A stretch of 64,000 nucleotides of DNA from NCBI RefSeq assembly GCF_009796805.1, contig NZ_CP047029.1, positions 2,716,001 through 2,780,000 on the forward strand, in the 5' to 3' direction. The position numbers and the translations under genes are program-made. The notes below the pieces were generated by a model that saw only the letters and a list, made by a program, of their open reading frames with translations, had not been told where the DNA came from and did not search any database. Origin of the DNA: Algibacter sp. L1A34. Its GTDB lineage: Bacteria; Bacteroidota; Bacteroidia; Flavobacteriales; Flavobacteriaceae. Positions 38,734-47,053 of this stretch are shown in pieces. Numbering within the stretch: the stretch's first letter is position 1; each line of letters opens with the position of its first letter.

Positions 38734-40695
38734 ATGAGAATGAAAACTAGAGTTTTAACAATTTTTATTTTTGTTTGTTCTTTAATAGCGCAAGCAAAAG
38801 AGTATCACGTAGCAAAAACGGGAAATGATTTTAACGTAGGAAGTAAATCTGCTCCTTTTAAAACCATTTCTAAAGCGGCCAAAATAGCACTGCCTGGAGA
38901 TGTTATTACCGTACACGAAGGGATTTATCGAGAGCGGGTAAGTCCGTTTAATAGTGGTGTTAATAATATAAATCGAATTGTTTACCAAGCAGCAGAAAAT
39001 GAAGAGGTTTGGATTAAAGGTTCCGAAGAAATAAAAACATGGAAAAAGGATAAAGGGACTGTATGGAAAGTCGTTTTAAACAATGCGATGTTTGGAGAAT
39101 TTAATCCCTATCAAGAAATTTTAAAAGGCGATTGGCTAACAAAAACCTACGGACGCAATCATCATTTAGGTGAAGTTTATATAAACGGTAAAGCACTTTA
39201 TGAAATTGATAGTTTATCAAAAGTATTTCAAGACAAATCATTAGAGCGTGCAGCAGATATTGAAGGTTCTAAAAACAAATGGTATTGCGAAAGTAATGAA
39301 GAAAGAACAACGATATATGCGAACTTTAATGGGTTAAACCCGAATAAAGAATTAGCCGAAATTAATGTGCGCCCAACCGTGTTTTTTCCAAAGAGAACAG
39401 GCATAAACTACATTACCGTTCGAGGTTTTAAAATGAGCCAAGCTGCTACACAATGGGCACCACCAACAGCAGAGCAAGGTGGTTTAATTGGACCTAATTG
39501 GAGTAAAGGTTGGATTATAGAAGATAATATCATTTCCGATTCAAAATGTGCAGGTATTGTAATTGGAAAAGAAAGAGCTTCTGGTCAAAATCAATGGATG
39601 GCGAGTAAGAGAAAGCACGGTACACAACGCGAGCGCGAAGTGGTGTTTAAAGCTTTGCAATTAGGCTGGTCTAAGGACATGATTGGTTCGCACATTATTA
39701 GAAATAACGTTATTAAGGATTGCGAACAAGGCGGAATCATTGGCCATATGGGCTGTGTGTTTAGCGAAATTAGCAACAATGAAATTTATAATATTAATGT
39801 AAAAAAGCAATTTGACGGCTGGGAAATAGGAGGTATTAAACTTCACGCTGCCATTGATGTGGTTATTAAGAATAACTTTATTCATGATAATTACAGAGGG
39901 ATTTGGCTAGATTGGCAAGCGCAAGGTGCTCAAGTTACAGGAAATATTTTTTGGAATAATAATGCCAGCGAAGATTTATTTGTAGAAGTAAATCATGGAC
40001 CAATGATTATAGATAATAATGTGTTGTTGTCAGGATTATCATTATTAAACGCTTCTCAAGGCACTGCATTTGTAAATAATTTAATGGCTGGAAAAGTACA
40101 GACTCGTTCGGCAAGCAACCGGTTTACGCATTATCATTTCCCACATTCTACACAAGTTATGGGGATGATGACGTTAATACTTGGGGACGATCGTTTTTAT
40201 AATAACATTTTTGCTTGTAACACAGAGACTTTAGATAAAGGACAGTTTACGGGTTTAGATGCCTATTCTAATTTTCCAACTCATGAGAATCAAGAAAAAT
40301 ACTCGGGGAATTTGAATAAGATTAACAGTCAGAAATTTCCAATGTCCATCGATGCTAATTTGTATTTAAACAAAGCGTTACCATCAAATATTGAAACTAA
40401 TGCGATTGAAAATAGAACTTTAAATCCAGAAATTAGTCTTTCGGAAGAAACGGATGGTTACTATCTAAATATTACCGTAGATGAAAGTTTTCAGAATGTA
40501 AAAACTAAAATGGTCAATACCGAATTATTGGGAATGGCATTTCAATCCGAAGCACCCTTTGAAAATAAAGATGGTTCTCCAATAACTTTAAATGAAGATT
40601 TTTTCGGAAACCAAAGAGATACGGAGTCGCTTATGGTGGGCCCTTTTCAAAACTTTAAAATGGGTGTCAATAAAATTAAAGTGTGGTCTAAATAG
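38734..40695 (+). CDS. GH120 beta-xylosidase
   Basis: A 653-residue beta-helix enzyme with a signal peptide (ends IAQAK). It resembles the characterised GH120 beta-xylosidase XylC of Thermoanaerobacterium along nearly its whole length as I recall that sequence: EYHVAKTGNDFNVGSKSAPF, VHEGIYRERV, GEFNPYQEI, ITVRGFKMSQAATQWAPPTA, GLIGPNWSKGWIIEDNII, IGGIKLHAAIDV, WLDWQAQG and FVEVNHGP. By that alignment Asp393 (WLDW) and Glu418 (VEV) match the reported catalytic pair D382/E405. The spacing between them is two residues longer here. It should release xylose from beta-xylosides. It starts with two possible ATGs six bases apart. Confidence 0.9.
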   Translation: MRMKTRVLTIFIFVCSLIAQAKEYHVAKTGNDFNVGSKSAPFKTISKAAKIALPGDVITVHEGIYRERVSPFNSGVNNINRIVYQAAENEEVWIKGSEEIKTWKKDKGTVWKVVLNNAMFGEFNPYQEILKGDWLTKTYGRNHHLGEVYINGKALYEIDSLSKVFQDKSLERAADIEGSKNKWYCESNEERTTIYANFNGLNPNKELAEINVRPTVFFPKRTGINYITVRGFKMSQAATQWAPPTAEQGGLIGPNWSKGWIIEDNIISDSKCAGIVIGKERASGQNQWMASKRKHGTQREREVVFKALQLGWSKDMIGSHIIRNNVIKDCEQGGIIGHMGCVFSEISNNEIYNINVKKQFDGWEIGGIKLHAAIDVVIKNNFIHDNYRGIWLDWQAQGAQVTGNIFWNNNASEDLFVEVNHGPMIIDNNVLLSGLSLLNASQGTAFVNNLMAGKVQTRSASNRFTHYHFPHSTQVMGMMTLILGDDRFYNNIFACNTETLDKGQFTGLDAYSNFPTHENQEKYSGNLNKINSQKFPMSIDANLYLNKALPSNIETNAIENRTLNPEISLSEETDGYYLNITVDESFQNVKTKMVNTELLGMAFQSEAPFENKDGSPITLNEDFFGNQRDTESLMVGPFQNFKMGVNKIKVWSK

Positions 40696-40705
40696 TGGGT
40701 TAATT

Positions 40706-41506
40706 ATGGAAAGGAAAGTATTTGTTAAGCTTTTAGGAGCCGGTGTTTTAGGAATGGGATTAGTGCCTAGTGCATTTGCTGTTGATGTTTTTAAAAGAAC
40801 GAATCATAAAATTTGTGAAATCACTTGGAAAAAATTGTGCGGTAAAATGGCTAGTGTTTATGAAACGGATGCTTTTGAATATGTGAAACCCACAAAAAGG
40901 AAACCAAATGTATTAATCTATGGCGATTCTATTTCCATTGGGTATTCATCTATGGTAAGAAAAACTTTAGACGGTAAAGCGACCGTAATTCGGTTATTTA
41001 AAAACGGAGGATCTAGTCGCGATTTTATACCTAATATGGATAAATTGCAGGATACAATGTTTCAGCCTCATTTAGAAAATGGTTGGGATTTTAAATGGGA
41101 TGTTATTCATTTTAATGTTGGGCTACACGATTTAAAATATCTTAAAGGCAAGAATTTAAATAAAAAGGGAAAGCAAGTTTCTTCTATTATTGAATACAAA
41201 ACCAATTTAGATAAAATTTGTAAATATTTAAAAACGGAATTCCCAAAAGCTAAGTTAATTTTTGCCACAACAACACCTGTTCCAGAAAATGCAAAAGGAC
41301 GTTTTGTAGGCGATAGTATCAAATTCAACCAAGCAGCCATAGCCGTTTTGGAGAATCACTCAGATATTGTTATTAATGATATTTACGCATTTACCAAACC
41401 TAATTTAAAAACTTGGGGTAAAGAACCAGGAAATGTACATTATAGTGCATTAGGAAGTGATAAACAAGGAGCGGAAGTGTCAGGAATTATAGCCAAATAT
41501 TTGTAG
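40706..41506 (+). CDS. SGNH-type hydrolase (probable esterase)
   Basis: Start set at the ATG at 40706, 10 bp after the GH120 stop, giving 266 residues with a signal peptide (MERKVFVKLLGAGVLGMGLV); an upstream in-frame start inside GH120 is unlikely. Block I is YGDSIS with Ser75 as nucleophile. Block III reads FNVGLHDL, where the usual GxND Asn is His. Block V has His245 in GNVHYSALG, without the usual Asp three residues before. These deviations make the catalytic set atypical, though still SGNH-like. Likely removes acyl groups from oligosaccharides. Confidence 0.75.
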   Translation: MERKVFVKLLGAGVLGMGLVPSAFAVDVFKRTNHKICEITWKKLCGKMASVYETDAFEYVKPTKRKPNVLIYGDSISIGYSSMVRKTLDGKATVIRLFKNGGSSRDFIPNMDKLQDTMFQPHLENGWDFKWDVIHFNVGLHDLKYLKGKNLNKKGKQVSSIIEYKTNLDKICKYLKTEFPKAKLIFATTTPVPENAKGRFVGDSIKFNQAAIAVLENHSDIVINDIYAFTKPNLKTWGKEPGNVHYSALGSDKQGAEVSGIIAKYL

Positions 41507-41536
41507 TAAATACAGCTAAATAAAAATAATATTTAA

Positions 41537-42676
41537 ATGAATAAAAGCTTAACGTTTTTAATAGTCTTGTGTTTTTCGGTATATTCCATTTCAGCACAGA
41601 AGAAATCGTTTTCATATACCCAAGTCAATATTGAGCAGGAAGTGAATACTATCATGCAAGATAAATGGGGAGATGAATTTAAACATGTAGAATATCCAAA
41701 GCAATGGTTGGATAATGTAGTTAAAGTAAAACCTGGAGCATCTATCCAGGCTGCTATAGATAAAATAAGCGCTGCCGGAGGAGGTATTGTGTTTTTGAAA
41801 AAAGGAACTCATATTTTATCAGAAACACTAACGTTAAAAGGGAAGGTAACTTTAGTTGGTGCAGGACGAAAAAAGACGATTATTCTACAAGGTTCAAATA
41901 TTGTAAATGCGGCTTTTAATATTGAAGCCGAACCACAAGTAACCGATTTAGTTATAAAAGATTTAACCTTAAAAGGAACGGGTGAAGGAAAAATTAACGG
42001 GATATTAATTAGGGGTAGAAATGAAAGTAGACACAACCGTGTTATGCTTCAAAATATAGATGTTATTCATTGGTCTGCTCAGGGTGTACACATGAAACGG
42101 ACCAACAATATCATTATGGATAATTGTAATTTTCAATTCAATGGTTCTGCTGGAGGTTTGTATCACAATGTCTATTTTTTGTATAATAAATATATTTTGC
42201 AATCGGATTGCGATATGTCTTTCCCTGTAAAAGGTAAAGGAAATAAATATACATCTTGCGAGTATGTTTTGGCTCAAAGATGCACAATAAAAGACACGAA
42301 AACCAATGGTATTCAAGCCGATCACGATGAGGCAGGCTATATATTTTTTCATAAATATCATGTTTCGGATTGTGCTCGAGTAGCTTTATGGTTTCCTTGC
42401 GAAAATTATTATGATAAATACCATTACACCGAAAACTCCAAATATGCACCACAAAAAGTAATTCTAAATCGTTGCGAAATTGTAAATAATACTTGGGGCG
42501 CTATGTGGCGCGCGGTGAACGATTCCTATGTTATAAATAGTGTTTTTGATAATAAAAAAGTTGATATGGGCTTACTGAAATGCGATGTCATTATGGAAAA
42601 TAGCAGCTTTAAAAAGGGCAATGAAATTTATACAGATGTGAAGCAATGGCCTAAAGATGTTCGGATTTTATGGTAA
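41537..42676 (+). CDS. Exported parallel beta-helix protein, pectate-lyase-like
   Basis: A 379-residue protein with a signal peptide (ends SISAQ). After a short N-terminal segment, VKPGASIQAAIDKISAAGGGIVFLKKGTH is the classic opening of pectin-lyase-fold proteins, followed by N-rich rungs (NNIIMDNCNFQFNG). The first 100 residues of the fold resemble those of the 49197 protein (IQTAINNVASSGGGIVTIATGIH). It overlaps the coding start assigned to the next gene's longest frame. Substrate is unknown; lyase or hydrolase is inferred from the fold. Confidence 0.65.
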   Translation: MNKSLTFLIVLCFSVYSISAQKKSFSYTQVNIEQEVNTIMQDKWGDEFKHVEYPKQWLDNVVKVKPGASIQAAIDKISAAGGGIVFLKKGTHILSETLTLKGKVTLVGAGRKKTIILQGSNIVNAAFNIEAEPQVTDLVIKDLTLKGTGEGKINGILIRGRNESRHNRVMLQNIDVIHWSAQGVHMKRTNNIIMDNCNFQFNGSAGGLYHNVYFLYNKYILQSDCDMSFPVKGKGNKYTSCEYVLAQRCTIKDTKTNGIQADHDEAGYIFFHKYHVSDCARVALWFPCENYYDKYHYTENSKYAPQKVILNRCEIVNNTWGAMWRAVNDSYVINSVFDNKKVDMGLLKCDVIMENSSFKKGNEIYTDVKQWPKDVRILW

Positions 42677-42717
42677 ATAGGATGATAACAAATTTTAAAA
42701 GTAAACTTGGAATAGAT

Positions 42718-45219
42718 ATGATTAAAATGAAAAATTTCGTTTTAGTACTTTTTGTATTGTTGGTAAATTTGAAAGGGTTTTCAAATAATGCTGAAGGTAA
42801 AATAACGAAAGACATTCAAACAGAAGCTGCAAAAGCAAACGAAACCATTCAGTATCATTTTCAATTTAAAAACACGTTGAAAAATACTGAGACCTTTTAT
42901 TTAAGTGTCGATAGACCACGAGAATTAGTTTGTGAAAACAGTTTGAATACTTCTGAAATAACGTTGAAATCGGGAGAACTATTTAACGGGACACTTTCTG
43001 TACTTGTTAGCAATAGAATGCCTGAAGGTGGTCACGAATCTAGTTTTATTGTTATAAAAGATAAAGAAGGGCATATTCTTCAGAAGAAAGAATTTATTAC
43101 CGTGCGCACGCTGCCACATCCTTTTTTATTAGTCACTAACTCTGTTTTTGATGAAGCCAAACAAAAAATAAAAGATTACGATTGGGCAAAACAAAATTTA
43201 GATAAAATGCTATTGGAACTGGATGATTTTGAGTTTCCAGCTCGTAAAACAATTACCAAACCACGTCCAACAAAAGTATGGTCGAGTTTAGCTTATAGAT
43301 CGTCCGATGGTGAAGAAGCTTTTAAATTAGGTTTAGCGTGGCGTTTAACTCAAGATAAACCATATAAACAAAAACTAATAGAATTTATAAAGGAAGTTTG
43401 CGATAACGAAAAAGGTTATTTATCTGTTGGGGCCGCTACAACGGGTGTTCAAGTACACGAAGGGAATTTCTTTTTATTCTTAGCGGCTGCTTGCGATATT
43501 GTTTTTAATGAACCCGAACTAACAGCTAAAGATCGTGAAAATATAGAAAATACCTTTCGTTTTTATTTAAAACAAAATAGCTCACACATGGAATCCCTTG
43601 GTATCATGAATCACCAAGCCAGTGCTAATGCAGGAGCCATTGTGGTGGCGTTGTTTTTGCAAGATATACCAGAACTAGACTATTTAACAAATGCGGAAGG
43701 TGGTATGGCAGACCAGATAGGTAAAGGTGTTATGGCAGATGGTTGGTGGTTTGAAGGTACTGCAAATTATTGCTATTTAGTAACCCAGCGTTACAGTTTA
43801 GTGGCTCAGGCTTTTGAGAATTATGGATTAGATTTATATCACAGACGTTTTCCAGTAAAGTTTAAAAGTGCAGATTTCGAAAATTTAAAAGCAGGTTTTA
43901 CAGGAATGAAATTTGATAATTGGGGCCCTCCTGGAAAAAATACCCGAGGTTTAGAGGATATGGTTACCCCATATATCCCAATGATGGACGAAAACGCCTA
44001 TGTAGTTTCTAGTAACGATTCTAATTTAAAAGAACCGAATGAGTTTTATGAATTTGCATATCGCGCTTATAAAAAACCGGAATTAGCATGGGTTATTAAT
44101 AAAACAAAAAGGGAGTCTTGGGTATCATTAATGTATGGATTGCCTAATTTACCAGAGGTTAAAGACCCAAGAACGGAATCTGATTTTATGCCAAATGTAG
44201 GCTTGGTGGCTTTACGTTCTCAACCGGAAAATAAATCCCCGGAAAATCAAATTCAAGCGTATTTAAAATACGGGACTCATGGCGGTTGGCATGGTCATTT
44301 TGATAGAGCTAGTTTGGTTGCTTTGGATAGAAACGGGCATAAGTATTTTGGAACCGAAATGGCTTGGTACGGCTACGGGAAAGCAGGCTATAAAGAAAGT
44401 GTTCAAACATCAGCAACTCACAATATGGTTATTGTAGATGAACTGCAACAAGAAGCCGTTCCGTCCAAACAACTTCTGTTTTTTAAAGGTGAAATAATGC
44501 AGGCTTCTGCCGTGGAAACTCATGCTCGTTGGAGAGAAATTCCAAGGTTTAATCTTGAGAAATTTCCACCATGGAATGATAAGGATTTCGATGCGGATTT
44601 TAATCCCATTCAGCAACGACGATTATCCATAGTAACTAATGATTATGTGGTGATTGCAGATTATATGAAATCGGATAAAAAGCATAATTACGATTGGTTA
44701 ATTCATCCTGTTGGTTTAACACATTTGGAAGGGGTGAAAAAAAGTGGGCCAGCTTTAGAGCAATTATCTCAAAATGAAGATTCACCTTATAAATATTTTA
44801 AAGACGCACAGTGGTATAAAGCCAATAACGGTGTGAAAATGAAATTTGATGAAGACGGAAATAAGTTAGATATTTACAGCTTATGGCCTAAAAAAGGAAA
44901 GGTTTTGGTTAGTAGCTATCCTAATGGTGGGAAACAGCGTGATGTTAGAAACAATCCAAACCGTAAAACTTATGGGTTAAGAATTAATGATAAAGAAGTT
45001 GTGTTTCTAAATGTATTAGTACCTTATCAGGGTGAAAATCAAATTAAAAAAATAGAAAGTAAATCGGATACAGAACTTACTGTTTTTATGAAAGATGGTA
45101 AAAAACAGCATATCAGAATAGAGAACTTTAAAGCATCAGGTTTCAAAATAACCATGGAAGCATATCAAGATAATTCAATAATAAAAACAGAAACAGCTCA
45201 TTCAAAATCATTTAATTAA
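42718..45219 (+). CDS. Heparinase II/III-type polysaccharide lyase (exported)
   Basis: Start placed at 42718 (833 residues), where MIKMKNFVLVLFVLL gives a normal signal peptide; the frame opens earlier at 42670, overlapping the previous gene by 7 bp, and 42727 is a further option. An N-terminal beta-sandwich (residues about 20-110) precedes an alpha-toroid (LGLAWRLTQD, LGIMNHQASANAGAIVVAL, WWFEGTANYCYLVTQRY) and a C-terminal beta-domain with THGGWHGHFDRASLVAL, the His-rich motif of heparinase II/III lyases, and SATHNMVIVDE. It is more typical than the 5096 lyase in this motif. It sits next to a sulfatase 4 bp downstream. The PL family was not assigned. Confidence 0.78.
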   Translation: MIKMKNFVLVLFVLLVNLKGFSNNAEGKITKDIQTEAAKANETIQYHFQFKNTLKNTETFYLSVDRPRELVCENSLNTSEITLKSGELFNGTLSVLVSNRMPEGGHESSFIVIKDKEGHILQKKEFITVRTLPHPFLLVTNSVFDEAKQKIKDYDWAKQNLDKMLLELDDFEFPARKTITKPRPTKVWSSLAYRSSDGEEAFKLGLAWRLTQDKPYKQKLIEFIKEVCDNEKGYLSVGAATTGVQVHEGNFFLFLAAACDIVFNEPELTAKDRENIENTFRFYLKQNSSHMESLGIMNHQASANAGAIVVALFLQDIPELDYLTNAEGGMADQIGKGVMADGWWFEGTANYCYLVTQRYSLVAQAFENYGLDLYHRRFPVKFKSADFENLKAGFTGMKFDNWGPPGKNTRGLEDMVTPYIPMMDENAYVVSSNDSNLKEPNEFYEFAYRAYKKPELAWVINKTKRESWVSLMYGLPNLPEVKDPRTESDFMPNVGLVALRSQPENKSPENQIQAYLKYGTHGGWHGHFDRASLVALDRNGHKYFGTEMAWYGYGKAGYKESVQTSATHNMVIVDELQQEAVPSKQLLFFKGEIMQASAVETHARWREIPRFNLEKFPPWNDKDFDADFNPIQQRRLSIVTNDYVVIADYMKSDKKHNYDWLIHPVGLTHLEGVKKSGPALEQLSQNEDSPYKYFKDAQWYKANNGVKMKFDEDGNKLDIYSLWPKKGKVLVSSYPNGGKQRDVRNNPNRKTYGLRINDKEVVFLNVLVPYQGENQIKKIESKSDTELTVFMKDGKKQHIRIENFKASGFKITMEAYQDNSIIKTETAHSKSFN

Positions 45220-45222
45220 ATT

Positions 45223-46713
45223 ATGAAAAAAATAATAAGTTTATTTTCAATAGTATGTCTTGCCACTATTGTATTAGTAAGTTGTAAAGATAAAACTGCA
45301 AAAAACACCGCAGAAGTAAAAGAAAAAAGACGTCCAAATTTTCTGTTCGTTTTAGTTGATGATCAATCACCGTTCGATTTACAAACCTACGATCCGAATT
45401 CAATTTTACAAACACCAACCATTAGTAAATTAGCAAGTGAAGGTGTTGTTGTAGACCAAGCTAGAAATATGGGATCTATGAATGGTGCTGTATGTACACC
45501 ATCTAGACACATGATTATGTCTGGACGTACCGTTTGGCATTTACCGCCAAGTGCAGAGTTTCAAAAACAAACAGATCCTGTTGCTATTGATGAGCAAACT
45601 ATTGGTGCTGTTTTTAATCGTGCAGGTTATAAAACCATGCGTACTTGTAAAAAAGGAAATTCTTATCCTGGTGCAAATAGACAATTTACAGAAGTTCACG
45701 ATGCTACTAAGCGTGGCGGAACAGAAGAAAGTGGTAGTGCATGGCATGCAAAACAAGTTTTAACTTATTTAGGTGACCGAGAAGTTAATAAAGATGAAGA
45801 TCCATTTTTTATCTATTTCGGATTTTCTCATCCTCATGATACTAGAAATGGAACTCCAGAATTGTTAGCAAAATATGGCGCAACAAATCATAAAGACCCA
45901 AATTCACTTCCGGCTGCAAATGATAAGCAACCAGAACTTCAAGATAATTATTTATTGGCACATCCATTTTTTCATGGACATCCAGGACTTAGGGATGAAG
46001 AACGTGTAAGCGGTGTTTGGAAAAATAGAGATGAGCAAACAATACGTAATGAACTAGGTAGAGAATATGCGTGTTCTGAAAATATAGATAATCAGTTAGA
46101 AAAAGTATTAAGCAAGCTTGAAGCTATGGGAGAGCTTGATAATACATATATTATTTATACTGCCGATCACGGGATGGCTATTGGTCGTCACGGTTTACAA
46201 GGGAAACAAAACCTTTACGAGCATACTTGGAAAGTACCATTTATAGTTAAAGGGCCTGGGATTCCTGCAGGGAAACGCGTTAAAGGGAATATGTATCTGT
46301 TAGATGTGTTACCAACATTATGTGATTTAGCAGATATTGAGGTGCCAGAAACTGTTGAAGGGAAAAGTGTTGTACCTGTATTAAAAGGAGAAAAAGAGGT
46401 GATTAGAGATGTGATGTATGGGGTTTATGCAGGAGGAACAAAACCTGGTATGCGCTCTGTGAAAAAAGGAGATTGGAAACTTATAAAGTATGATGTTATG
46501 GATGGCGCAGTGAGAGAAACTCAGCTTTTCAATTTAGCAGAAAACCCTAATGAGTATTTACCAGAACATCATAAAACGGGTGAAATGGAAACTGATTTAG
46601 CGGAGAACCCAAAATATGCTGAAAAATTAGCAGAAATGGAAGCTTTACTTCTAGAACAAATGATTGAAAACGATGATCCTTATCGTTTATGGAATCAGCC
46701 ACAGATTAATTAA
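45223..46713 (+). CDS. Family S1 sulfatase lipoprotein
   Basis: A 496-residue sulfatase with a lipoprotein signal ending LVSC (Cys21). The FGly site C-T-P-S-R is at 91-95, in MNGAVCTPSRHMIMSGRTVW. Metal motifs FVLVDDQSPFD and YTADHGMAIGRHG are intact. The wording around the active site differs from the two ATP-rich-region sulfatases upstream, so it belongs to another S1 subfamily. It starts 4 bp after the lyase. Its last 35 codons exist a second time, in decayed form, at 48878. Confidence 0.93.
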   Translation: MKKIISLFSIVCLATIVLVSCKDKTAKNTAEVKEKRRPNFLFVLVDDQSPFDLQTYDPNSILQTPTISKLASEGVVVDQARNMGSMNGAVCTPSRHMIMSGRTVWHLPPSAEFQKQTDPVAIDEQTIGAVFNRAGYKTMRTCKKGNSYPGANRQFTEVHDATKRGGTEESGSAWHAKQVLTYLGDREVNKDEDPFFIYFGFSHPHDTRNGTPELLAKYGATNHKDPNSLPAANDKQPELQDNYLLAHPFFHGHPGLRDEERVSGVWKNRDEQTIRNELGREYACSENIDNQLEKVLSKLEAMGELDNTYIIYTADHGMAIGRHGLQGKQNLYEHTWKVPFIVKGPGIPAGKRVKGNMYLLDVLPTLCDLADIEVPETVEGKSVVPVLKGEKEVIRDVMYGVYAGGTKPGMRSVKKGDWKLIKYDVMDGAVRETQLFNLAENPNEYLPEHHKTGEMETDLAENPKYAEKLAEMEALLLEQMIENDDPYRLWNQPQIN

Positions 46714-46737
46714 ATACTATAAAATAGTATCATTTTT

Positions 46738-46778
46738 AAAAGCCTTGTACTCCATTTAGAGTATGAGGCTTTTTTTTG
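46738..46778 (+). terminator. Intrinsic terminator after the sulfatase
   Basis: Stem AGCCTTGTACTC against GAGTATGAGGCT (two wobble pairs), 6-base loop, then eight T. The same hairpin is conserved at 49004. Confidence 0.85.
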
Positions 46779-46857
46779 AGGTTTTAAAAAATTAATAATT
46801 TTATTGTTAATTTTTTTGAAATAAAGTGATTTTTATTCAAAACGGATGATAATTTAC

Positions 46858-46891
46858 AGGTTAATGGTCATGGTTTACAGATTTAGTTTTT
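46858..46891 (+). promoter_or_regulatory. Shared upstream element, copy 1
   Basis: AGGTTAATGGTCATGGTTTACAG followed by ATTTAGTTTTTATGAAA, about 50 bp before the truncated beta-helix start. It is part of the duplicated segment and also resembles the elements at 56411 and 57884. Confidence 0.35.
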
Positions 46892-46931
46892 ATGAAAGTG
46901 TAATTTTACTACAAACTAATAAAACTAAATA

Positions 46932-47048
46932 ATGAGAAAAACACACACTTTAAAGAAAACATTTATAATGGCATTTATGTGTTTGTTTACTTCAGCTATT
47001 TGGGCAACCGATGAAACCGTGCCACTTAGTGGTAACATAAATAACTAG
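46932..47048 (+). pseudogene. Truncated 5' copy of the 49197 beta-helix gene
   Basis: Encodes only the signal peptide region and first residues: MRKTHTLKKTFIMAFMCLF, then WATDETVPLSGNIN and a stop at 47046. The intact gene at 49197 has MRKNYTLKKTFIMVFLCLF and ATDETVPLGGNIQ. The frame ends exactly where homology to the other copy stops. It might still be translated into a 38-residue leader-like peptide, but is best read as a duplication relic. Confidence 0.8.
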
Positions 47049-47053
47049 ATGCT

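Larger units (their letters stand above)
46609..47038 (+). repeat. Segmental duplication, left copy
   Basis: This 430-bp stretch covers the last 35 codons of the sulfatase, its terminator, the following promoter region and the first ~36 codons of a beta-helix gene. It matches 48878-49303 colinearly with small indels. In the sulfatase part 87 of 105 bases agree by hand count. Confidence 0.9.

Noticed and set aside
40592-40705. Longer version of the SGNH hydrolase starting inside GH120
   Set aside because: Would overlap the GH120 gene by over 100 bp and destroy the signal peptide; the ATG at 40706 gives a normal exported protein.
42670-42717. Earliest start of the second heparinase-type lyase
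   Set aside because: Puts a hydrophilic 16-residue tail before the signal peptide; 42718 or 42727 is more likely.
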